This document shows, piece by piece, positions 1-4,934 of a DNA stretch of 7,010 nucleotides (the first letter of the stretch is position 1; the number at the start of each line of letters is the position of its first letter). The stretch comes from CAZYTO01 sp964650405 (GTDB lineage: Bacteria; Acidobacteriota; Thermoanaerobaculia; Gp7-AA8): NCBI GenBank assembly GCA_964650405.1, contig CAZYTO010000288.1:1-7010 (forward strand). The letters are read 5' to 3'. Made by a program: the position numbers and the translations under genes. Below the pieces are notes generated by a model. That model was not told the DNA's origin and did no database searches. It was given only the letters and a program-made list of their open reading frames with translations.

Positions 1-2
1 CC

Positions 3-215
3 CCAAAGGAAAGGCTCGTGGAAGGCCTGTCCGAAAGCCGCGCCGTGGGCCCGAATGCGGGGTCCCGGCGTTAACCCGGCGTCGCCGTCTCGTTCGTCAC
101 CGGATACGCCATTCCGGAGACGACCGTGGAGACGCTCACCTGGTTCCTCAGCGACATCTCCCCGCGAACCGTCGCCGCGATGCGGAACTTCGAGCACATC
201 CCCGATCTGTTCTGA
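3..215 (+). pseudogene. C-terminal gene remnant(s), family not recognised
   Basis: One plus-strand frame looks strongly coding (nearly every codon ends in G or C) and ends with ...FEHIPDLF and a TGA at 213-215. It is interrupted by an in-frame TAA at 72-74, and no start codon follows that stop before the coding-like stretch resumes. Two readings fit: a single gene broken by a nonsense mutation, or the tail of one gene (3-74, ending ...NAGSRR) abutting a headless tail of another (75-215). The other two plus frames give arginine/serine/proline-rich shadow translations, so a simple frameshift does not repair it. I do not recognise the family. The upstream part lies outside the window. It converges on the thioesterase remnant at 249-326, which supports a local rearrangement. 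Confidence 0.45.
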
Positions 216-248
216 CGCGGACGACCCCTTCCGCGCTCCGAGGGAGGA

Positions 249-326
249 AAAGAAGGCCTGGTAGTCGATGATGCCGGCGGCGTCGACGTCCACCCATCGC
301 ACGTATTCCGGAACCGAAATGCGCAT
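249..326 (-). pseudogene. Truncated 5' end of a hotdog (4HBT/YbgC-like) acyl-CoA thioesterase
   Basis: Reading the minus strand from an ATG at 326-324 gives MRISVPEYVRWVDVDAAGII followed by DYQAFF. This is the first strand and active-site loop of hotdog-fold thioesterases (4-hydroxybenzoyl-CoA thioesterase/YbgC group), whose signature is R-x-x-D-x-D-x-x-G-hydrophobic with the second Asp catalytic (here Asp15). After about residue 26 the resemblance stops. The frame stays open to the window edge, but that part is antisense to the coding-like plus-strand tail ending at 215 and reads as low-quality Gly/Arg/Asp-rich sequence. A complete family member is about 130-150 residues, so only the N-terminal fifth remains. 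The start lies 17 bp from the divergent amidohydrolase start. I infer a deletion or rearrangement breakpoint between about 215 and 249; the product should be inactive. Confidence 0.55.
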
Positions 327-342
327 GGCGTAGGATTCTCAC

Positions 343-1674
343 ATGCGCCGTATATCGATTCTCCTGCCGGGTCTCGTCGCCTGCCTCGCCACGACCGTAT
401 TCACCGGCGCCGCGCCGGCCCCCGACGTCGCGGGAGCTGGCACCGGCCGCGTGGTCGTGCTGAAGGCGGCACGCCTCATCGACGGCCGCTCAGGCAACGT
501 CACTACGCCCGGTGTCGTCGTCGTCCGCAACAACCGGATCGAGGCGGTCGGCGGGCATGGAACGGTCACCATCCCGGCGGGCGCGGAGACGATCGATCTC
601 GGCGATGCCACGCTTCTCCCGGGCCTCATCGACGCGCACGTGCACACGCTGCTTCAGGGCGACGTCACGACCGAGGAGTATGACGGGCAGCTCTTCAGGG
701 AATCGACGGCCTACCGCGCGCTGCGCGCCAGCCGGGCCGTGAAGATCGGCCTCGAGCACGGCTTCACCACCATGCGCGACCTCGAGACCGAGGGAGCCGG
801 CTACACCGATGTCGACGTCAAACGGGCCATCAACAACGGCATCATTCCCGGTCCGCGACTCATCGTCTCCACGCGCGCCATGTCCGTCACCGGCGGCTAC
901 GGCCCCAGCGGCTACGCCCCTGACGTCATCTATCCAATGGGAGTCCAGATCGTCGACGGGGTCGAGGGAGCGCGCAAAGCGGTCCGCGAGCAGCTCGCAC
1001 ACGGCGCCGACTGGATCAAGTTCTACGCCGACCGCAGTTACTACCTGCGCAAGGACGGGTCGCTCACGTCTATCCCCACCTTCACGCTCGACGAAGCGAA
1101 GGCCATCGTCGACGAGGCTCACCGCCTCGGGCACAAGGTGGCCGCGCACGCCATGGCCCGGCCGGGCATCGAGAACGCGCTGCTGGCCGGCGTCGACTCC
1201 ATCGAGCACGGCGTGGCCATTCCTGACGACCTGGCCGACCTGATGGTGAAGAACGGAACGTATCTCTGCCCGACGCTCACCGTGACGGAGTTCGTGGCGC
1301 CCGGCAGGGCAAGGGAAGGGCGGGCAATCTGGGCGAAGATGCCGCAGTTTCATCACGACAGCTTCCCGCGCGCCTTGAAGAAAGGAGTGAAGATCGCCTT
1401 CGGCACTGACGCGGGCGGCTTCCCATGGGACGGGATCAATGAGGCGAAGGAATTCAGCTACGAAACGCAGTTCGGCATGACCCCGATGCAGGCCATCCAA
1501 TCGGCCACGACCGTCGCCGCCGGCCTGCTCGATCTCTCCGACGAGATTGGCTCCCTGGAGCCCGGCAAGCCCTCCTACATCGTCCCCTTCCCCGGCAATC
1601 CTCTCAGCGACATTGCCGCCATGGAGCGCGTCTCGTTCGTGATGAAAGATGGAGTGGTCTACCGAAGGCCCTGA
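343..1674 (+). CDS. Exported metal-dependent amidohydrolase (imidazolonepropionase-like / Xaa-Pro dipeptidase type)
   Basis: This 443-residue protein belongs to the amidohydrolase superfamily, in the group annotated as imidazolonepropionase-like or Xaa-Pro dipeptidase, many of which hydrolyse N-acyl or Xaa-Pro amino acid derivatives outside the cytoplasm. An N-terminal signal peptide is visible (Met-Arg-Arg, a hydrophobic core at residues 5-20, then an Ala/Pro-rich region). The metal-binding residues are in order: His99 and His101 in DAHVHT, Lys226 in ADWIKFYAD (candidate carboxylated bridging lysine), His269 in KVAAHA, His289 in SIEHG and Asp356 in FGTDAG. The small N- and C-terminal beta domain is present (AARLIDG at 42-48; SLEPGKP at 404-410). 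The usual C-terminal motif GKLADIVAV reads GKPSYIVPF here, losing the conserved Asp. The start is supported by AGGA at 332-335, 7 bp before the ATG. The gene appears intact. Its exact substrate cannot be told from sequence. Confidence 0.9.
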   Translation: MRRISILLPGLVACLATTVFTGAAPAPDVAGAGTGRVVVLKAARLIDGRSGNVTTPGVVVVRNNRIEAVGGHGTVTIPAGAETIDLGDATLLPGLIDAHVHTLLQGDVTTEEYDGQLFRESTAYRALRASRAVKIGLEHGFTTMRDLETEGAGYTDVDVKRAINNGIIPGPRLIVSTRAMSVTGGYGPSGYAPDVIYPMGVQIVDGVEGARKAVREQLAHGADWIKFYADRSYYLRKDGSLTSIPTFTLDEAKAIVDEAHRLGHKVAAHAMARPGIENALLAGVDSIEHGVAIPDDLADLMVKNGTYLCPTLTVTEFVAPGRAREGRAIWAKMPQFHHDSFPRALKKGVKIAFGTDAGGFPWDGINEAKEFSYETQFGMTPMQAIQSATTVAAGLLDLSDEIGSLEPGKPSYIVPFPGNPLSDIAAMERVSFVMKDGVVYRRP

Positions 1675-1695
1675 GCCCTGCCAGCGCCGCCCCTG

Positions 1696-1724
1696 TTAAC
1701 TCCCGCGCCCCGTCCCCGTATTAG
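1696..1724 (+). promoter_or_regulatory. Candidate promoter of the membrane protein/sigma/anti-sigma operon
   Basis: Two overlapping readings are possible. A housekeeping-type reading is TTAACT (1696-1701), 17 bp, TATTAG (1719-1724), four of six matches to each consensus box. An ECF-type reading is AAC (1698-1700), 16 bp, CGTA (1717-1720), close to the AAC-N16/17-CGTC pattern typical of ECF sigma factors. The second would fit autoregulation by the sigma factor encoded two genes downstream. It sits 32 bp ahead of the first start codon of the operon. Both are weak pattern matches in a GC-rich gap. Confidence 0.35.
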
Positions 1725-1755
1725 CTCCCGAGTTTCAATTGGAGGCATTTCCCAC

Positions 1756-2235
1756 ATGGTTGAAATGATCGCAGTTCTCGTCCCGACCGGGTTCTTCCTC
1801 ATGGTCGCATTCATCGTCTTCACGATTTCGAGGACGAAGGCGCGCACGGCGGAAGTTCAGGCGGAAGTTCAGGCCCGGCTCATCGACCGGTTCGGCTCCT
1901 CCACAGAGTTCGTGGACTTCCTGCACTCGCCGGAGGGCAAGGCCCTGCTGGGCGGCGTCGATACGCTCCCCAAGCTGCGCACGAGCGACAACATCCTCCG
2001 CGGCATCCGCGCGGGCATCATCACCACGTTCCTCGGCCTGGGGTTCCTGGCCCTTTGCCTCTCCGAGGAGGTGCGCAACGACGGCTTCCTCATCGCAGGC
2101 GGCGTGCTGACCGCGATCGGCATCGGCAACTTCATCTCCACCTTCGTCTCCGTGCGGCTCTCCCGCCAGTGGGGACTGATGCCGGGGACGTCGAATGCCG
2201 AGGAGCCGCGTCGTGACCTCACTTCTTCCAACTGA
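1756..2235 (+). CDS. Small three-helix membrane protein encoded ahead of an ECF sigma factor
   Basis: This is a 159-residue protein with no family I can name. It has a hydrophobic N-terminal helix (about residues 5-24), then a charged soluble stretch (25-83) that includes RTAEVQAEVQARLIDRFGSS and a short conserved-looking EFVDFLHSPEGKALL segment, then two further transmembrane helices (about 84-103 and 109-133) and a short polar tail. A strong Shine-Dalgarno GGAGG (1741-1745) lies 10 bp before the ATG. The stop is only 5 bp before the sigma factor start, so the genes are probably co-transcribed and may be translationally coupled. From position I infer a membrane role linked to the sigma/anti-sigma pair, for example as sensor or partner. 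The AEVQAEVQ stretch comes from an exact 12-bp tandem duplication. Confidence 0.8.
   Translation: MVEMIAVLVPTGFFLMVAFIVFTISRTKARTAEVQAEVQARLIDRFGSSTEFVDFLHSPEGKALLGGVDTLPKLRTSDNILRGIRAGIITTFLGLGFLALCLSEEVRNDGFLIAGGVLTAIGIGNFISTFVSVRLSRQWGLMPGTSNAEEPRRDLTSSN
1849..1872 (+). repeat. Exact 12-bp tandem duplication in frame (two copies)
   Basis: GCGGAAGTTCAG occurs twice head to tail at 1849-1860 and 1861-1872, encoding AEVQ-AEVQ in the helical segment that follows the first membrane span of the small membrane protein. It keeps the reading frame and adds one helical turn. It is most likely a recent replication-slippage duplication. Confidence 0.85.
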
Positions 2236-2240
2236 CGATC

Positions 2241-2840
2241 ATGAGCGCCGCCACGATGTTCCTGAACCCAGGCTTCGCCCCGGCGGAAACAGCCGCCACG
2301 ACCTTCGGACGGAGGCCGAACGAGCCGATGGATGAAGCGAAGTTCGAAGCCTTCTATCGCCGGCAGGCGGGAGGCGTCTGGTCGTACATCTACCGGATGA
2401 CCGGCGATGCCGCCCTGGCCGACGACCTGATGCAGAAGGCGTTCTTCCGCTTCCTCCGCAGCCGGCCCGTCATCGCCAACGACGACCATCTCCGCCGCTA
2501 CGTCTACAAGACCGCCACGAACCTGGTGCTCGATCACTTCCGGGAGTCGAAGCGGGAGAAGCTGTACGGCCCGATCGATCAGACCATGCTGGCCGCGGGC
2601 GCCGAATACCGGGCCGACCGCGGCGAGCTGCGCCATGACATGATGCGTGTCTTCGCGGAGCTCAAGCCGCAGGAGCGGGCCCTGCTGTGGCTCGCTCACG
2701 TGGAAGGGGAGAGCCACGAAGAGATCGCCGAGGCCCTCGGCGTGAGGGCCAAGAGCGTGAAAGTGATGCTGTTCCGGGCTCGCAAACGTCTCGGGGAGCT
2801 GCTGTCGAAGAAGGGGCTCGCTCCGGGGGCTGCGCGATGA
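2241..2840 (+). CDS. ECF-family RNA polymerase sigma factor (sigma-70 regions 2 and 4)
   Basis: The 199-residue product (170 if the inner start is used) has the two-domain layout of extracytoplasmic-function sigma factors. Region 2 spans about residues 34-105 (FEAFYRRQAGGVWSYIYRMT, DDLMQKAFFRFL, then YVYKTATNLVLDHFRESKR, the region that contacts the -10 element). Region 4 spans about 133-187 (FAELKPQERALLWLAHVEG, SHEEIAEALGVRAKSVKVML, FRARKRL), the helix-turn-helix that reads the -35 element. It would direct core RNA polymerase to a small regulon. The ATG at 2241 has no clear Shine-Dalgarno but lies 5 bp after the upstream stop. Met30 (ATG at 2328) has GGAGG at 2311-2315, 12 bp away, and sits just before the conserved domain, so it is a serious alternative start. 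The gene overlaps the anti-sigma start as ATGA, as expected for a sigma/anti-sigma pair. Confidence 0.93.
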   Translation: MSAATMFLNPGFAPAETAATTFGRRPNEPMDEAKFEAFYRRQAGGVWSYIYRMTGDAALADDLMQKAFFRFLRSRPVIANDDHLRRYVYKTATNLVLDHFRESKREKLYGPIDQTMLAAGAEYRADRGELRHDMMRVFAELKPQERALLWLAHVEGESHEEIAEALGVRAKSVKVMLFRARKRLGELLSKKGLAPGAAR

Positions 2841-3319
2841 ACGGCTGCCCGATGGAACGCGACGTCATCCGTGCCGCCGCGAACGACGCCTGGCCGGAGG
2901 CGCTGCGCGCACACGTGGCCACGTGCGAGGATTGCACGGCTGCCGCCGAGGTCGCGCCGTGGATGCAGAGCTTCGCCGAGGACGACGTTCGCGAGCGCCC
3001 GCTCCCCGATCCCTCGGTGCTCTGGCTGAAGGCCCAACTGCTGCGCTCCACCGCCACCGTCGATCGCGCCTCGCGCCCGATCACCAACCTGCAGATCGGC
3101 GCCTACGTCGCCCTGGCCGCCGGATGGGCGCTGCTGCTCACGTTCAAGTGGGGCGCCATTCACGCCTGGCTGAAAGTGTTCACTCCCGCCGCACTCATGA
3201 CTCAGGCCGCCGGAGCCACGGCCACGGCGTCGATCTCGGCGACCATGATCGTGACCCTCATCGTGCTGGCATCGCTGAGTGTGATGGTGGCGCTACACAC
3301 CATTCTTGCGGAGGAGTAG
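2837..3319 (+). CDS. Zinc-binding membrane anti-sigma factor
   Basis: This 160-residue protein starts at the ATG that overlaps the sigma factor stop (ATGA at 2837-2840), which implies translational coupling and near-equal synthesis. The N-terminal domain carries the anti-sigma zinc-finger signature His-x3-Cys-x2-Cys in RAHVATCEDC (His26, Cys30, Cys33). That domain wraps around ECF sigma factors and blocks polymerase binding. A linker (34-84) is followed by two predicted transmembrane helices (about 86-103 and 135-154) and a very short C-terminal tail, so almost nothing faces the periplasm beyond the loop between the helices. Signal sensing would therefore depend on the loop, the zinc site or a partner such as the membrane protein encoded at 1756. 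The last 27 bp overlap the 3' end of the convergent membrane protein gene. Confidence 0.85.
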   Translation: MNGCPMERDVIRAAANDAWPEALRAHVATCEDCTAAAEVAPWMQSFAEDDVRERPLPDPSVLWLKAQLLRSTATVDRASRPITNLQIGAYVALAAGWALLLTFKWGAIHAWLKVFTPAALMTQAAGATATASISATMIVTLIVLASLSVMVALHTILAEE

Positions 3320-3781
3320 CCGGACTCCGGCCACGACGACGAAGAGCAGGGCGGCCGAAGCGAGCGCAAACTTCACCATCGAGCCGATCGCCGCCACTTC
3401 GGCAGCAGCGTTGGTCGGAGTCCGTACCACCGCCTCGAGCGCGAGGTCTTCGATGAAGTCGCTGATGCCCGCGATGACGGCAATGGAGGCGGCCACCGTC
3501 GATGCGGTCGTCCATCCGAGGCCCCGGCCCCACACCCAGGCCGCCAGGGCCAGGAACGGATAGAACGTGGCGATGAAGCCGTAGTCGAGGGTCATGTTGC
3601 GCCGCGCCACAGGCCACTGCCCCGAGCAGTGCCAGTGCCGGATGACGTCCGCCGCCGCTTTCGCGTTCCCCGCGCGCTGCAACGCGACGACACCCGGCGT
3701 CGTGCGGTAGACGAAGAAGATGAACGTACCGAAGACAGCGGCTGCGATTGCGAGAACGGCGATCCAGCGGCAGGCGGTCAT
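3293..3781 (-). CDS. Four-helix membrane protein of unknown function
   Basis: The 162-residue product is hydrophobic, with helices at about residues 6-25, 66-85, 93-112 and 130-156, and a polar loop (26-62) that contains HWHCSGQW. The motif LDYGFIATFYPF opens the second helix, and an acidic DFIEDLALE (108-116) closes the third. This layout resembles small uncharacterised bacterial four-helix proteins with an LD-x-x-F-I and D-x-x-E-N-type pattern, where acidic residues lie within the membrane. The start ATG overlaps the stop of a 24-codon ORF (ATGA), so translation may be coupled. Its own Shine-Dalgarno is poor. It converges on and overlaps the anti-sigma gene by 27 bp. The function is unknown. 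Confidence 0.7.
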   Translation of the reverse strand: MTACRWIAVLAIAAAVFGTFIFFVYRTTPGVVALQRAGNAKAAADVIRHWHCSGQWPVARRNMTLDYGFIATFYPFLALAAWVWGRGLGWTTASTVAASIAVIAGISDFIEDLALEAVVRTPTNAAAEVAAIGSMVKFALASAALLFVVVAGVRLLLRKNGV

Positions 3782-3852
3782 GAGGCGCGTTCCACGAGCA
3801 CGAATTCACGCACATACTGCAGCCGGAGCGGCAGATTACGCAGCACGTTCAT
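3778..3852 (-). CDS. Possible 24-residue small protein or leader peptide coupled to the downstream membrane protein
   Basis: The minus strand has a good Shine-Dalgarno GAGGGAG (3868-3862), 9 bp before an ATG at 3852-3850. The ORF runs 24 codons, beginning MNVLRNLPLRLQYV and ending VERAS, and its TGA overlaps the ATG of the four-helix membrane protein gene (ATGA at 3781-3778). Most codons end in G or C, consistent with coding. It is leucine- and arginine-rich, amphipathic rather than a full membrane span. It could be a true small protein, a leader that couples translation into the downstream gene (which lacks a good ribosome site of its own), or the remnant 5' end of a longer gene. I recognise no family. 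Confidence 0.45.
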   Translation of the reverse strand: MNVLRNLPLRLQYVREFVLVERAS

Positions 3853-3870
3853 GGGGTTGAGCTCCCTCTG

Positions 3871-3876
3871 ATTCTA
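3871..3876 (-). promoter_or_regulatory. Candidate -10 box for the minus-strand small ORF/membrane protein unit
   Basis: TAGAAT on the minus strand (3876-3871) lies 18 bp upstream of the small ORF start, and the Shine-Dalgarno fits between the expected start site and the ATG. No convincing -35 box is present at 16-18 bp spacing, so the call is weak. Confidence 0.25.
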
Positions 3877-3964
3877 GGAGGTCCATGAGCGGCGCGTTTC
3901 CCTACCCGGCCGTGTACGGTACGGTTTCGGGCCGGCGGGCCAGTGCGAAACGTGATTTGGTCCC

Positions 3965-3993
3965 TTGCGCAAACGGCCCTTCGCCGGTATAAG
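3965..3993 (+). promoter_or_regulatory. Sigma-70-type promoter of the HU gene
   Basis: TTGCGC (3965-3970), a 17-bp spacer and TATAAG (3988-3993) form a good housekeeping promoter, predicting a transcript start near 4000 and a leader of about 37 bases that contains the ribosome site. It stands out in otherwise GC-rich intergenic DNA and is correctly placed for the downstream gene. Confidence 0.6.
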
Positions 3994-4020
3994 GCTCGCC
4001 ACTCTAACCGCCACTCACAC

Positions 4021-4027
4021 AAGGAGA
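4021..4027 (+). promoter_or_regulatory. Ribosome binding site deciding the HU start
   Basis: AAGGAGA lies 9 bp upstream of the ATG at 4037. The same frame stays open upstream to a TTG at 3965, but that TTG is inside the -35 box, so the longer reading is not the true start. Confidence 0.75.
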
Positions 4028-4036
4028 CGTCTAGAA

Positions 4037-4330
4037 ATGCCGGGTCCCATGACAAAGTCGCAGCTCATCGCGCACCTTTCCGAAGAAACGGAGCTTCCGA
4101 AGAAGAAGGTCTCGGAGTTCCTCGACATCCTCGCCGAGACGGCCTACGGCGAGGCCAAGAACGGCTTCACCCTCCCCGGCCTCGGGAAGCTCGTGCTGGT
4201 GAACCGCAAGGCGCGCAAGGGCCGCAACCCGGCCACCGGCGCCACGATCAAGATCCCGGCCAAGCGCGTGCTCAAGTTCCGCCTGGCCAAGGCCGCCAAG
4301 GACGCAGTCCTGGCACCGAAGAAGAAGTAG
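4037..4330 (+). CDS. HU-family histone-like DNA-binding protein
   Basis: This 97-residue protein fits the HU/IHF family (usually about 90 residues), which binds as a dimer in the minor groove, bends DNA and compacts the nucleoid. The N-terminal helices run from MTKSQLIAHLSEETELPKKK through SEFLDILAETAYGEA (residues 5-40). Then comes GLGKLVLVNRKARKGRNP (48-65), the HU signature in which the proline at the tip of the beta arm (Pro65) inserts between base pairs, followed by ATGATIKIPAKRVLKF and the C-terminal helix. The usual GFGTF reads GLGKL here. The protein ends in Pro-Lys-Lys-Lys, and basic residues are frequent throughout. Met5 (ATG at 4049) is an alternative start, but the Shine-Dalgarno spacing favours 4037. 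It appears to be a single-gene transcription unit, followed by a hairpin. Confidence 0.93.
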   Translation: MPGPMTKSQLIAHLSEETELPKKKVSEFLDILAETAYGEAKNGFTLPGLGKLVLVNRKARKGRNPATGATIKIPAKRVLKFRLAKAAKDAVLAPKKK

Positions 4331-4349
4331 GTCGCCCCGCCGAACGGAT

Positions 4350-4378
4350 GGCCCGATCAGCTCAGCGCTGATCGGGCC
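4350..4378. terminator. 12-bp perfect hairpin after the HU gene, probable terminator or 3' stabiliser
   Basis: GGCCCGATCAGC (4350-4361) and GCTGATCGGGCC (4367-4378) are perfect inverted repeats around a 5-base loop, 19 bp after the HU stop and 12 bp from the end of the minus-strand toxin gene. There is no T-run on either side, so it is not a textbook intrinsic terminator. In high-GC genomes such stems between convergent genes often act in both directions. Confidence 0.55.
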
Positions 4379-4390
4379 CCGCCGCGGCGA

Positions 4391-4665
4391 TCACAGGTTC
4401 GCGAGCAGAGTTTCGTACTGCTCGTGCGGGCCTATCCAGAACCATACGATCACGTTGTCCTTCTCTTCTATCAAACCGACGACGCGGTAGCTCCGCCCAA
4501 CTCGCGCCGAGTAATGGGCTCGGTGGCATGCACCTTCTTGAAGTGAAGACTGGTGTGATGAGGATTGGCCGAGAACAGCCCATATGCCGTACGCGCCTGA
4601 TCGCGAACCTCTGAAGGCAGTTCAGCGAAACGCTTCCTGAAGCCGAGCGTGGTCTGCGACTTCAC
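4391..4665 (-). pseudogene. RelE/ParE-type toxin gene with a one-base frameshift
   Basis: Minus-strand translation from a GTG at 4665-4663 gives KSQTTLGFRKRFAELPSEVR, then ARTAYGLFSANPHHTSLHFKKVHATEPI, typical of RelE/ParE superfamily toxins (mRNA interferases or gyrase poisons). At about 4512-4513 the frame breaks and runs into a stop at 4471 after 64 residues. In the next frame the family sequence resumes at once with SARVGRSYRVVGLIEEKDNV, then IVWFWIGPHEQYETLLANL, and a TGA at 4393-4391. Restoring one base (most simply TTT instead of TT, giving the expected Tyr of ...EPIYSARVG) yields a normal 91-residue toxin. As it stands the C-terminal strands, where conserved residues of the fold lie, are lost, so the product is probably inactive. 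The GTG overlaps the repaired stop of the antitoxin (GTGA), the usual coupling. Confidence 0.85.
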
Positions 4666-4879
4666 AGTTTCTCGGGATCCAACGGCTCCGTCAGCCCGCT
4701 CGATACTCGTGGCGAGCTTCCTCTGCCAACTTAGCCAGCAGATCCTGCGATCGAGAAAAAAGGTCATCCCATCGGCGTTCTGATTCGAGCTCGGCGAGCA
4801 CGGCCGCCGCGAGTGCCTCCTGCTCGTCTTCGGACAAGCGGGACGCCTCAGCAATCACTTGATCGAGCAACTTGCCCAT
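4662..4879 (-). pseudogene. Cognate antitoxin gene with a one-base frameshift near its 3' end
   Basis: From the ATG at 4879-4877 the product begins MGKLLDQVIAEASRLSEDEQ, continues with ELESERRWDDLFSRSQDLLAKL and ends EYRAG at a TGA (4693-4691), 62 residues. This is the helical antitoxin type that accompanies RelE/ParE toxins, whose members end in HRAG-x-T-x-PLDP-x-x-L. The missing tail TEPLDPEKL is present in the next frame and ends at 4662, overlapping the toxin GTG. Adding one base, most simply a fourth G in the GGG run, gives a 72-residue protein with a standard end. Only the last 10 residues are affected, but in this family that end is likely to touch the toxin. An in-frame ATG 27 bp upstream (4906) is possible but less like family N-termini. 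Confidence 0.8.
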
Positions 4880-4894
4880 GCCCAGACATTCTAC

Positions 4895-4921
4895 GCCAGG
4901 GACCATGGAGACTCGCCTGGC
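4895..4921. promoter_or_regulatory. Inverted repeat between asnB and the antitoxin gene, possible operator or weak terminator
   Basis: GCCAGG (4895-4900) and CCTGGC (4916-4921) face each other across 15 bp, 16-42 bp upstream of the antitoxin start and 14 bp beyond the asparagine synthetase stop. It could be an operator for the toxin-antitoxin pair or a weak hairpin at the end of asnB. A possible -10 box TAGAAT is at 4893-4888 on the minus strand, with no clear -35. Confidence 0.25.
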
Positions 4922-4934
4922 TGTTGAGTGCTAC

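Noticed and set aside
490..1500. Long minus-strand open frame (336 codons) opposite the amidohydrolase
   Set aside because: It is a typical high-GC shadow, Arg/Asp/Val-rich with no family motifs, opposite a gene with all expected catalytic residues.
1869..2717. Minus-strand open frame (282 codons) opposite the membrane protein and sigma factor
   Set aside because: It spans two clearly coding plus-strand genes and has no recognisable domains.
3876..3992. Plus-strand 35-codon ORF (ATG at 3885) preceded by a perfect AGGAGGT
   Set aside because: The Shine-Dalgarno is only 2 bp from the ATG, too close to work well. The ORF overlaps the HU promoter, and its translation shows no recognisable protein features. 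The same bases are better explained by the minus-strand -10 candidate.
3965..4036. 24-residue N-terminal extension of the HU protein from a TTG
   Set aside because: The TTG lies in the -35 box of the HU promoter, and a strong Shine-Dalgarno sits before the ATG at 4037. HU proteins have no such extension.
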